Shown here piece by piece: positions 17,616 to 25,337 of a stretch of DNA of 38,892 nt. Under the pieces are notes generated by a model. It was given only the letters and a program-made list of their open reading frames with translations, was not told the origin of the DNA and made no database searches. The first letter of the stretch is position 1. Every line of letters begins with the position of its first letter. Made by a program: the position numbers and the translations under genes. Origin of the DNA: Sphingomonas mali NBRC 15500 (GTDB lineage Bacteria > Pseudomonadota > Alphaproteobacteria > Sphingomonadales > Sphingomonadaceae); NCBI RefSeq assembly GCF_001598415.1, contig NZ_BCYX01000037.1, positions 1-38,892 on the forward strand, in the 5' to 3' direction.

Positions 17616-17629
17616 TGATTGCGCTACCA
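17616..17629. promoter_or_regulatory. LacI/XylR-type operator A, receptor/cupin intergenic region
   Basis: TGATTGCGCTACCA matches the palindrome TGGTAGCGCTACCA at 12 of 14 positions. It lies in the 321-base gap (17443-17763) between the divergent receptor and cupin-like genes. On the minus strand an AT-rich TAAATT lies just upstream of it and could serve as the receptor's -10, so a bound repressor would block it. A TTGACA at 17650-17655 on the plus strand may serve the cupin operon, but no good -10 follows it. The remainder of the gap is AT-rich leader with nothing else I can name. Confidence 0.5.
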
Positions 17630-17763
17630 AAATTTATTTTTCATTGGCGTTGACAGTTTTCATCAATATCGCTGTCCTATTTTCCGCACTTCCTTTTTAA
17701 AACAAATAGGTATGACTGCTGGCTGGCCGCCTCGCAGTGCATATCGGGCCAGGAGAGAAGAGC

Positions 17764-18777
17764 TTGGTTGCCGGTATCCGGGAGGTTGAACTGGATCGCG
17801 TCGGCGCAATCCGCGAGGCATTTGCGGAGATCGTCGCCACGGCCGAGCCGGTGGTGTTGCGCGGGCTGGTGCGCGATTGGCCCGTCGTGGCGGCGGCCAG
17901 CGCCGGTACGGCCACTCTGGTCGCTTTCCTGAAGTCATTCGAACGCGGCGGCCTTGCGAGCTGCGTCGCTGGTCACCCGTCGATCGGTGGCCGCTTTTTC
18001 TACACGCGCGACATGGCCGGCCTCAACTTCGGGCGCCGCGACGCGACCGTCGCCGATCTGCTCGACCAGCTGGTGCACCAGGCAGGCGATGCCCATCCGC
18101 TCGCGATCGCGATGCAATCGGCGCCGGTGTGCGAGGTGCTGCCGGGATTCGCCGAACAGCATCCGATGCCGTTGCTCGACCCGTCGGTGGCGGCGCGGAT
18201 CTGGATCGGCAACGCCGTCTCGGTCGCCACGCATTACGATTCGAACGACAATGTCGCCTGCGTCGTCGCCGGCCGCCGGCGGTTCACCTTGTTTCCGCCG
18301 GATCAGGCGGCGAATCTCTATCTCGGGCCGTTCGAGCTGACTCCGGCGGGCACGCCGGTCAGCATGGTCGATGTCGATGCGCCCGATCGCGATCTTTATC
18401 CGCTCTACGCCGAAGCGGAGAAGCATGCGCGGACGGCCGAGCTCGGCCCGGGCGACGCGATCTTCATTCCCTATCTGTGGTGGCACGCGGTCCGATCGCT
18501 CGATCCGGTCAGCATCCTGGTCAATTACTGGTGGAGCGATCACGCTTTGCCGACCGCGCCGGTCCAGGCGATGCTGCACGCCTTGCTCGCGTTCCGCGAT
18601 CTGCCACCGGCGCGCCGGGCGGCATGGCGTGCGCTGCTCGACCATCTCGTTTTCGCCGACGATGCCGGACAGGCGGCGCACCTGCCCGAGCGTGCGCGCG
18701 GGATAATGGGCCCGATCTCGCCCGAGATGCGGCGTGACCTGCACCGAGTGATCGCCTTGGCGCTGCAATCGAAATGA
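17764..18777 (+). CDS. JmjC/cupin-like (cupin_8) Fe(II)/2-oxoglutarate-type protein
   Basis: A 337-aa protein of the cupin_8/FIH-like family. The iron-binding facial triad is present: H157 and D159 in ATHYDSNDN, and H241 in PYLWWHAVRS. Other family marks are WIGNAVSVATHYD and GRRRFTLFPP. It should be a cytoplasmic Fe(II)/2-oxoglutarate-dependent hydroxylase or a relative; the substrate is unknown. I start it at TTG 17764 because AGGAGAG lies 8 bases upstream; GTG 17737 is the other in-frame option and lacks a ribosome site. It is first in the plus operon, divergent from the receptor. Cupin_8 genes recur next to receptor and halogenase genes in related bacteria, so a shared function with the two halogenases is plausible but unproven. 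Confidence 0.83.
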   Translation: MVAGIREVELDRVGAIREAFAEIVATAEPVVLRGLVRDWPVVAAASAGTATLVAFLKSFERGGLASCVAGHPSIGGRFFYTRDMAGLNFGRRDATVADLLDQLVHQAGDAHPLAIAMQSAPVCEVLPGFAEQHPMPLLDPSVAARIWIGNAVSVATHYDSNDNVACVVAGRRRFTLFPPDQAANLYLGPFELTPAGTPVSMVDVDAPDRDLYPLYAEAEKHARTAELGPGDAIFIPYLWWHAVRSLDPVSILVNYWWSDHALPTAPVQAMLHALLAFRDLPPARRAAWRALLDHLVFADDAGQAAHLPERARGIMGPISPEMRRDLHRVIALALQSK

Positions 18778-18791
18778 CCGGGGAAGGAAAG

Positions 18792-20681
18792 ATGATGCGG
18801 TGGATGATCGTGGCAATCGGCATGCTGGCGGCTGCGCCAGCCGCGGCACAGGTAACGTTCGACACACCGTTCACCGACCATGCGGTGCTGCAGCGTGATC
18901 GCGCGATCGCGGTGCACGGCCATGCCGCGCCCAAGTCGGAAATCGTGCTGAGCTTCGCAGGCGCAACCGTCCGTGCGGCGGCCGACGCCAACGGCGCGTG
19001 GCGCGCGATCTTGCCGGCCAGGCCCGCCGGCGGCCCCTATTCGCTCGTCGCGACGAGCGGCGGCACAACCGCGACGCTCGGCGATGTCATGGTCGGCGAC
19101 GTCTGGCTGTGTTCCGGCCAGTCGAACATGGAATTCACGCTGCGTCACGCGACCAATGCCGATGCCGAGGTGCAGCAGGCGGCACACCCGTTGCTCCGCC
19201 TGTTCAACGTGCCGCGCCAGTCGAGCGCAACGCCGCAAGCGAGCTTCAGCCGCCCGGTCGATTGGCAAGTCTCGGCGCCCGCCAGCGCGGCGGACTTTTC
19301 CGCGGCCTGCTATTTCATGGGTCGCGAGCTCCAGCAGCGGCAGGGGATCGCGGTCGGGCTGATCTCCTCGGCCTGGGGCGGATCGGTGATCGAGGACTGG
19401 ATCAGCCGCGAATCACTGGCAACGCTGCCGCGCTACCGCCCGGCGCTCGACCTGCTGGATCTCTACGGGCGCGATCCGGCGGCGGCATCGCGACAATGGC
19501 GCGACATGGTCGAAAAGTGGCTCGGCGCGCGCGCGTCGGCACCGGCCAATGCCGTCTGGCATCCGGCACCCTCGATGGCGGCCTGGGAAAATTGGGGCGA
19601 TCCCGCGCTCGCGAGCTTCGACGGCATCGGCTATTATCGCGCGCATGTGACGCTCACCGCCGCGCAGGCGGGCAAGGCCGAGCTGGCGATCGGCGCGGTC
19701 GACGACATCGACCTCACACGCGTCAATGGCAGGGCCGTCGGCGCGCTGGATGGCTGGGATGCGCCGCGGCGATATGCCGTGCCGCCGGGCGTGCTTCGCG
19801 CCGGGGACAATGTCGTCGAGGTTGCGGCGATCGATACCGGCGGTGGCGGCGGGCTGTGGGGCGACTTGCCACGCACGCTGACGCTCGCCGACGGCACGGT
19901 CATTCCCCTGAAGGACTGGCAGTTCGCGCGCGGCGATGCGCTCGCCGCGATCGGCATGCCGCCCGGACTGCCCTGGCTCGGCGGCAACGGGCGGACCACG
20001 CTCTACAACGGGATGATCGCGCCATTCGACAATTATCCGCTCAAGGGTTTCGCCTGGTATCAGGGTGAGGCGAATGTCAACGACGCCGCTGGTTACGCCG
20101 AGTTGATGCCACTGCTGATCGCCGACTGGCGCAAGCGCTTTGGCGCCGAACCGTTCTTGATGGTCCAGCTTGCCGGATTCGGACCGCTGACCTCGCGGCC
20201 GGTCGATGACGTTTGGGCGCAATTGCGCGACGTCCAGCGTCGCGTTGCCGATGCCGACCCGAAGGTCGGGCTGGCCAGCGCGCTCGATATCGGCCAGGTC
20301 GCCGACATCCACCCGACCAACAAGCAAGGCGTAGGCTATCGCCTCGCGCTCGGTGCGAGGGCTATCGCCTTGGGGGAAAAGGTCGAGGCGCGAGGACCTG
20401 CCCCGACCGCAGTCGTCCGGCGCGATGGCAAGATTGCTATCCGCTTCGCACATGGCCCGCTGGTGACGGTCGGCGGCGGACAAGTCCTCGGGTTCGAGCT
20501 GTGCGACAGCGGCGGACAGTGCCGTTATGCCGATGCGGTCGCGAGCGGCGATACCGTGCTGGTCCCCGACGACGGCAAGGCGAGCGAGGTCCGCTATCTG
20601 TGGCAGGCGAGTCCGATCGTGAACCTCTACAATCCGGACGGGCTGCCGGCGACGGGGTTCCGCATGCCGATCGGGCGATAA
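18792..20681 (+). CDS. SGNH acetylesterase, sialate O-acetylesterase family (CE20-like)
   Basis: A 629-aa secreted esterase expected to remove O-acetyl groups from xyloglucan side-chain galactose. A signal peptide is followed by AQVTFD. The SGNH nucleophile S111 lies in CSGQSNME, a YQGEAN block occurs mid-protein, and the catalytic D505 and H507 lie in ADIHPTNKQG. A jelly-roll-like insert (about 245-375, containing YYRAHVTLTAAQAGKAELAIGAVDD) splits the SGNH domain, as in the two-module acetylesterases of Xanthomonas xyloglucan loci. I prefer ATG 18792, after GGAAGGAAAG, over ATG 18774, which overlaps the upstream stop as ATGA but lacks a ribosome site. The acetyl-xyloglucan role is inferred from the neighbours. 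Confidence 0.85.
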   Translation: MMRWMIVAIGMLAAAPAAAQVTFDTPFTDHAVLQRDRAIAVHGHAAPKSEIVLSFAGATVRAAADANGAWRAILPARPAGGPYSLVATSGGTTATLGDVMVGDVWLCSGQSNMEFTLRHATNADAEVQQAAHPLLRLFNVPRQSSATPQASFSRPVDWQVSAPASAADFSAACYFMGRELQQRQGIAVGLISSAWGGSVIEDWISRESLATLPRYRPALDLLDLYGRDPAAASRQWRDMVEKWLGARASAPANAVWHPAPSMAAWENWGDPALASFDGIGYYRAHVTLTAAQAGKAELAIGAVDDIDLTRVNGRAVGALDGWDAPRRYAVPPGVLRAGDNVVEVAAIDTGGGGGLWGDLPRTLTLADGTVIPLKDWQFARGDALAAIGMPPGLPWLGGNGRTTLYNGMIAPFDNYPLKGFAWYQGEANVNDAAGYAELMPLLIADWRKRFGAEPFLMVQLAGFGPLTSRPVDDVWAQLRDVQRRVADADPKVGLASALDIGQVADIHPTNKQGVGYRLALGARAIALGEKVEARGPAPTAVVRRDGKIAIRFAHGPLVTVGGGQVLGFELCDSGGQCRYADAVASGDTVLVPDDGKASEVRYLWQASPIVNLYNPDGLPATGFRMPIGR

Positions 20682-20834
20682 CGCGGCGAGCGGCGGCGAA
20701 CGTAGCCGCCACCATGTCGCTTCTCCGGTGTTCCGGCGCTCGTCCACGCGCGGGCGCGACACCGGGCGTCGAGCCCAGGCAAAATCCTTTCGCCATATTC
20801 CGACACGATCCGATTGCCAGCAGCGCAATTGTTA

Positions 20835-20848
20835 TGGTAGCGCTCACA
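20835..20848. promoter_or_regulatory. LacI/XylR-type operator B, before unclassified enzyme
   Basis: TGGTAGCGCTCACA matches TGGTAGCGCTACCA at 12 of 14 positions. It lies in a 205-base gap in the middle of the plus-strand gene run, 38 bases before the GTG start of the next gene. This points to an internal, separately controlled promoter for the unclassified enzyme, GH3, GH35 and GH31. I could not settle convincing -35/-10 boxes. Confidence 0.5.
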
Positions 20849-20886
20849 ATGACTCGGGGAAAACCCGGCATCGAGGGGAGATATGC

Positions 20887-22857
20887 GTGCCTGAAATTGC
20901 CCGCCGGCGACGCTCTGGACCGATCGCGCGCGCCATCTTGCTCGCCGCGGCCGCGGGATTGAGCGCAACACCAGCCGCCGCAGCACCTCCCCTGTTTCAG
21001 GCGGCGCCCGCCCCCGCCCCTGCCCCTGCCCCGTATCGCAACTTCAAGGTCGCGATCTACGTCGTCGTCGGCAACGTCCGCGCACTCGCCGACCGCGCGA
21101 CCTTCGACCGCGAATATGCCCGCGTCGCCAGCCAGCTCCATTTCGACAAGGTCTATGTCGAGGCCTATCGCGACCACCAATTCGCGACCGATGACGAACT
21201 GGCCAAGGTGTCGTCCTATTTCCGTGAGAAGGGCATTGAGGTCGCCGGCGGCATCACGCTCGCGGCCGGGGGCAAGAACGGTCAGTTCGGCACGTTCGAT
21301 TACGAGGATCGTGACGACCGCGCCGAATGCGAGCGCGCGGTGCGGCTCGCGGCGCGGCATTTCGATCAGGTCATCCTGGACGACTTCTTCTTCTTCACCT
21401 CGAAGAGCGACGCCAACATCGCCGCCAAAGGCAAGCGCAGCTGGACGCAATACCGGCTCGACACGATGCGCGGCGTCGCGCGCGATCTCGTCCTGCGCCC
21501 GGCCAAGGCAGAGAATCCCAAGGTTCGGATGATCATCAAATATCCGAACTGGTACGAGCATTTTCAGGGGTTGGGCTACGACCTCGACCAGGAAGCCAAG
21601 GCGTTCGACGGCATCTATACCGGCACCGAGACGCGCGACCCGGTGATCACCGACCAATTGCTCCAGCAATATGAGAGCTATTCGGTCTATCGCTATTACG
21701 CGAACATCCGTCCGGGCGCGAACGGCGGCGGCTGGGTCGATACGTTCAGCACGCGCTACCTCGACCGCTATGCCGAGCAATTGTGGGACACAATGCTGGC
21801 CAAGGCGCCGGAGATCACGCTGTTCAACTGGAGCCCGATGGCGTCCGACGTTGGCGCCGACGAGGGCGAGCGGCCCTGGGCCACGATGGGGACCAGCTTC
21901 GACTGGTCGGGAGCCATGCGCGCCTGGCGACAGTCGGGATCGCGCACGCCGGCGGGCTGGGCGCGCGCCGCGGGGCTGTCGCTCGACGCGGTCGATTCGG
22001 TGCTCGGGTCGCTCGGCAAGCCGATCGGCGTGGCGAGCTACAAGCCGTATCAATCGAGCGGCGACGACTTCCTGCACAATTATCTCGGCAATATCGGCAT
22101 CCCGATCGAGCTGGCGCCGACTTATCCCGCCGACGCCAGGACGATACTGCTGACCGAGGCTGCCGCGGCCGATCCGGGAATCGTCGCGAAAGTGCAAGCG
22201 AGCCTGAAGGGCGGCGCGACGGTGATCGTCACGTCGGGCTTCGTTTCCGCGCTCGGCGCCCGCTTTGCCGACCTCGCGGAATGGACGCCGACCGGGCGGA
22301 CCGTCGCGGTCGATCATTTCATCGAGGGATTCGGCGCGGGCAATGGCCGCCTGCTCGACGACCCGGGCGGTTCGGCACGGCCGATATTGTTCCCGGACGT
22401 GCGTTTCTACACCAATGACAGCTGGGCGGTCGTGCGCGGAGTGTCGGGGCAGAAGGGATTCCCGATCCTGCTGATGAACAGATATTCGCAAGGCACGCTG
22501 ATGATGCTGGCGACGCCCGAAAATCCCAGCGACCTCTACAACCTGCCGACCGCCGCGCTCGACCATATCCGTACGATGACGATGCAGGACTTCCCCGCGC
22601 ATCTCGCGGCCCCCGCCAACGTAGCACTCTTCGCCTATGACAATGGATCGTACGTCGTGGAGAATTTCCGCGACCAGCCGGTCTCGGTGACGCTGACGGT
22701 CAAGGGCGAGGCCGCCAAAGCGATCGAACTCTCCGACAACAGGCCGATCGCCGCCGCCGCACCGGTGCCCGGAGGCAATGATGCCCAGCCGGGCTGGACC
22801 CGTTTCGTGCTCGATCTGCCGCCGCATTCGTTCCGGGCGATCGCGACCAGCAGATGA
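20887..22857 (+). CDS. Unclassified secreted TIM-barrel protein, probable novel glycoside hydrolase
   Basis: I cannot place this 656-aa protein in a family. It has a signal peptide (to about residue 36) and a Pro/Ala linker (APAPAPAPA). A likely TIM barrel follows, with strand-like motifs in order: FKVAIYVVV, KVYVEAYRD, EVAGGITL, HFDQVILDDFFFF, VRMIIKYPNWYE, FDGIYTGTETRDP, VYRYYANIRP, EITLFNWSP. Acidic candidates are the DD of ILDDFFFF and the E of GTETRDP. Next comes a flavodoxin/GATase-like region (KPIGVASYKPYQSSGDDFLHNYLG ... GGATVIVTSGF), then a C-terminal beta domain, a layout resembling GH42. GTG 20887 is chosen from GAGGGGAG 6 bases upstream; no ATG fits. It heads the GH3-GH35-GH31 run, with its stop overlapping the GH3 start. 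A fucosidase or other side-chain activity is possible. Confidence 0.75.
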   Translation: MPEIARRRRSGPIARAILLAAAAGLSATPAAAAPPLFQAAPAPAPAPAPYRNFKVAIYVVVGNVRALADRATFDREYARVASQLHFDKVYVEAYRDHQFATDDELAKVSSYFREKGIEVAGGITLAAGGKNGQFGTFDYEDRDDRAECERAVRLAARHFDQVILDDFFFFTSKSDANIAAKGKRSWTQYRLDTMRGVARDLVLRPAKAENPKVRMIIKYPNWYEHFQGLGYDLDQEAKAFDGIYTGTETRDPVITDQLLQQYESYSVYRYYANIRPGANGGGWVDTFSTRYLDRYAEQLWDTMLAKAPEITLFNWSPMASDVGADEGERPWATMGTSFDWSGAMRAWRQSGSRTPAGWARAAGLSLDAVDSVLGSLGKPIGVASYKPYQSSGDDFLHNYLGNIGIPIELAPTYPADARTILLTEAAAADPGIVAKVQASLKGGATVIVTSGFVSALGARFADLAEWTPTGRTVAVDHFIEGFGAGNGRLLDDPGGSARPILFPDVRFYTNDSWAVVRGVSGQKGFPILLMNRYSQGTLMMLATPENPSDLYNLPTAALDHIRTMTMQDFPAHLAAPANVALFAYDNGSYVVENFRDQPVSVTLTVKGEAAKAIELSDNRPIAAAAPVPGGNDAQPGWTRFVLDLPPHSFRAIATSR

Positions 22858-25337
22858 TTTCAAGGAAAGAAAAGTCGGTGAAGAGGATCAGGATGAGGGC
22901 AAGGATCGGGTTGGTGGCATTGTTATCCGCGACGATGATCGGTGCGACCGCGGTTGCCGCCGCGCCGGACGGGTCGAGCATTGCCAACCCTGCATTATGG
23001 CCGGCCGCGAAGAGCCGCGGCCTGGTGAATCCTGCCACCGAAGCGAAGATCACGGCGCTGATGGCGAAGATGACGATCGAGGAGAAGATCGGGCAGATGA
23101 TCCAGGCGGACATCGGCTCGATCAAGCCCGAGGATCTCAGGAAATACCCACTCGGCAGCATCCTCGCCGGCGGCAGTTCGCCGCCCCTCGGAAGCCCCGA
23201 CCGCTCGCCACAGGCGCCGTGGGTCGCGACCTCCAGGGCGTTCGCCGCGGTCGCAAATGAGGCGCGGGCGGACCATGTCGCGATCCCGCTGATGTTCGGC
23301 ATCGATGCGGTCCACGGCAATTCGAACGTGGTCGGCGCGACGCTGTTTCCGCACAATATCGGTCTCGGCGCCGCCGACGATCCCGCGCTGATGACCCGGA
23401 TCGGCCGCGCGACCGCCGAGGAGACCGCGGCAACGGGTATCGACTGGGCATTCGGGCCGACGCTGGCGGTGCCGCAGGACGACCGTTGGGGCCGCACCTA
23501 TGAAGGTTATTCGGAAAACCCCTCGATCACCGCGCGTTATGCCGGCGCGATCATCCGCGGCCTGCAGGGCAACCCCGGCAAGGGGCGCATCCAGCTGGGT
23601 AATGTCGCGGCAAGCGCCAAGCATTTCCTGGGCGACGGCGGAACCAAGGACGGAATCGACCAGGGCGACGACAAGATCGACGAGGCGACGCTGATCCGCC
23701 TCCACGCGCAAGGCTATCCGCCCGCGATCAACGCCGGAACGATGACCGTGATGGCGTCCTATTCGAGCTGGAATGGACAGAAGATGCACGGCAACAAATC
23801 GTTGCTGACCGACGTCCTGAAAGGGCGGATGGGCTTTGCCGGCTTCGTGGTCGGCGACTGGAACGGCCATGGCCAGGTCCCCGGCTGCAGCAACACCGAC
23901 TGCGCGATCGCGTTCAACGCCGGGCTCGACATGGCGATGGCGCCGGACAGCTGGCGCGATCTGTTCGACAACACGCTGAAGGAAGCGAAATCGGGCGTGA
24001 TCCCGATGACCCGGATCGACGATGCGGTGCGTCGTATCCTGCGCGTCAAATTCGCGCTCGGCCTGTTCGACGCCGCGCGGCCATGGGAAGGACGCGCCGA
24101 TGTACTAGGTTCGCCCGCGCATCGCGCGCTTGCCCGCGAAGCCGTGGCCAAGACCCTGGTGTTGCTCAAGAACGACGGCGTGCTGCCGATCAAGGCGAGC
24201 GCCAATGTGCTCGTCGCCGGCCCGGGCGCGGATTCGATCGCGATGCAGTCGGGCGGTTGGACTTTGAGCTGGCAAGGCGACGGCAACAGCAACGCCGATT
24301 TCCCCAATGCGCAGTCGATCTATTCGGGCATCGCCGCGGCGATGAAGGCCGGCGGCGGCTCGGCTACCCTGTCGCCGGACGGCAGCTTCGCCACCAAGCC
24401 CGATGCCGCGATCGTCGTGTTCGGCGAGACACCCTATGCCGAAATGCGCGGCGACATCAGGACGCTCGAATTCCAGCCCGGCGACAAGGAGGCGCTGGCC
24501 TTGCTCAAGAAGCTCCGCGCGGCGGGTATCCCGACCGTGTCGGTGTTCCTGTCGGGCCGGCCGCTCTGGGTGAACCCCGAACTCAACCAGTCCGACGCAT
24601 TCGTCGCGGCCTGGCTGCCGGGAAGCGAAGGCGGCGGTATCGCCGATGTCATCGTCGGCACGCGCAACGGCAAGCCGCGCAAGGACTTTGTCGGGCGGCT
24701 GTCGTACAGCTGGCCGAAGACCGCGGGCCAATTCACGCTCAACAAGGGGCAGCCGGGCTACGACCCGCTGTTCGCGTTCGGTTACGGGCTAAGCTACGCC
24801 AAACCAGGCAAGGTCGGCGTGTTGGGCGAAGTAGCCGGCGTCGATCCGGGACTGGCCAACACCAACCTGTTCTTCGCCAAGGGCAAGGTCCCGGCGCCGT
24901 ACGCCTGGGCGCCGGACTCGGGTGTGACGCGCGCGGCCGTCGACGGCCCGCATATCCAGGAAGGCGCGGCGCGATTGACCTGGCCCACGGGGCGTGACGC
25001 GACGATCGCCATAAACGGCGTGGCGCTCAACCTTACGCGCGAGACCAATGCCGAGCTGGTGCTCGAAATGACCTATCGCGTCGATGCCGCGCCGTCGGGG
25101 CCGGTGACGCTTGGCTTCGGCGCCGCGAAGGTCGATGCCACCCCGCTCTTCGCCGCCGGCCCGCAATGGCGGACAGTGCGCATCGGCCTCAAATGCCTGC
25201 GCGATCGCGGCGCCGACATGACCGGCGTGACGACTCCATGGTCGCTGACGGCGAGCGCCCCGTTCGCGCTGTCGGTCGCCGACATCCACTTGGCCACCGA
25301 TCCCAGCGGCGCGGTCTGTCCGGCGGCGGCACGATGA
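22854..25337 (+). CDS. GH3 exo-beta-glucosidase, secreted
   Basis: An 827-aa GH3 enzyme that would release glucose from the non-reducing end of trimmed xyloglucan backbone fragments in the periplasm. After a signal peptide (cleavage near AVAAAP) come MTIEEKIGQM, GIDAVHGNS, DDRWGRTYEGYSENP, SAKHFLGDGGT and FVVGDWNGHG. D335 in the last motif is the expected nucleophile, and the ExoP/barley-exoglucanase type of sequence is evident. The second alpha/beta domain (from about residue 420) carries VFGETPYAEMRGD, which should supply the acid/base region, and a C-terminal ExoP-like beta domain follows. ATG 22854 overlaps the upstream stop (ATGA); GTG 22878 after AAGGAAAG is an in-frame alternative that would shorten the signal peptide. 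Confidence 0.92.
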   Translation: MISRKEKSVKRIRMRARIGLVALLSATMIGATAVAAAPDGSSIANPALWPAAKSRGLVNPATEAKITALMAKMTIEEKIGQMIQADIGSIKPEDLRKYPLGSILAGGSSPPLGSPDRSPQAPWVATSRAFAAVANEARADHVAIPLMFGIDAVHGNSNVVGATLFPHNIGLGAADDPALMTRIGRATAEETAATGIDWAFGPTLAVPQDDRWGRTYEGYSENPSITARYAGAIIRGLQGNPGKGRIQLGNVAASAKHFLGDGGTKDGIDQGDDKIDEATLIRLHAQGYPPAINAGTMTVMASYSSWNGQKMHGNKSLLTDVLKGRMGFAGFVVGDWNGHGQVPGCSNTDCAIAFNAGLDMAMAPDSWRDLFDNTLKEAKSGVIPMTRIDDAVRRILRVKFALGLFDAARPWEGRADVLGSPAHRALAREAVAKTLVLLKNDGVLPIKASANVLVAGPGADSIAMQSGGWTLSWQGDGNSNADFPNAQSIYSGIAAAMKAGGGSATLSPDGSFATKPDAAIVVFGETPYAEMRGDIRTLEFQPGDKEALALLKKLRAAGIPTVSVFLSGRPLWVNPELNQSDAFVAAWLPGSEGGGIADVIVGTRNGKPRKDFVGRLSYSWPKTAGQFTLNKGQPGYDPLFAFGYGLSYAKPGKVGVLGEVAGVDPGLANTNLFFAKGKVPAPYAWAPDSGVTRAAVDGPHIQEGAARLTWPTGRDATIAINGVALNLTRETNAELVLEMTYRVDAAPSGPVTLGFGAAKVDATPLFAAGPQWRTVRIGLKCLRDRGADMTGVTTPWSLTASAPFALSVADIHLATDPSGAVCPAAAR

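Noticed and set aside
21003..21033. Pro/Ala repeat (CCC/GCC) as a regulatory or variable tract
   Set aside because: An in-frame linker after the signal peptide, common in secreted proteins of GC-rich bacteria.
20437..22863. Long minus-strand open frame (808 codons) opposite the unclassified enzyme
   Set aside because: Spans two plus-strand genes and a promoter gap, is rich in Arg, Gly and His with no domain pattern, and lies opposite a gene with a signal peptide and ribosome site.
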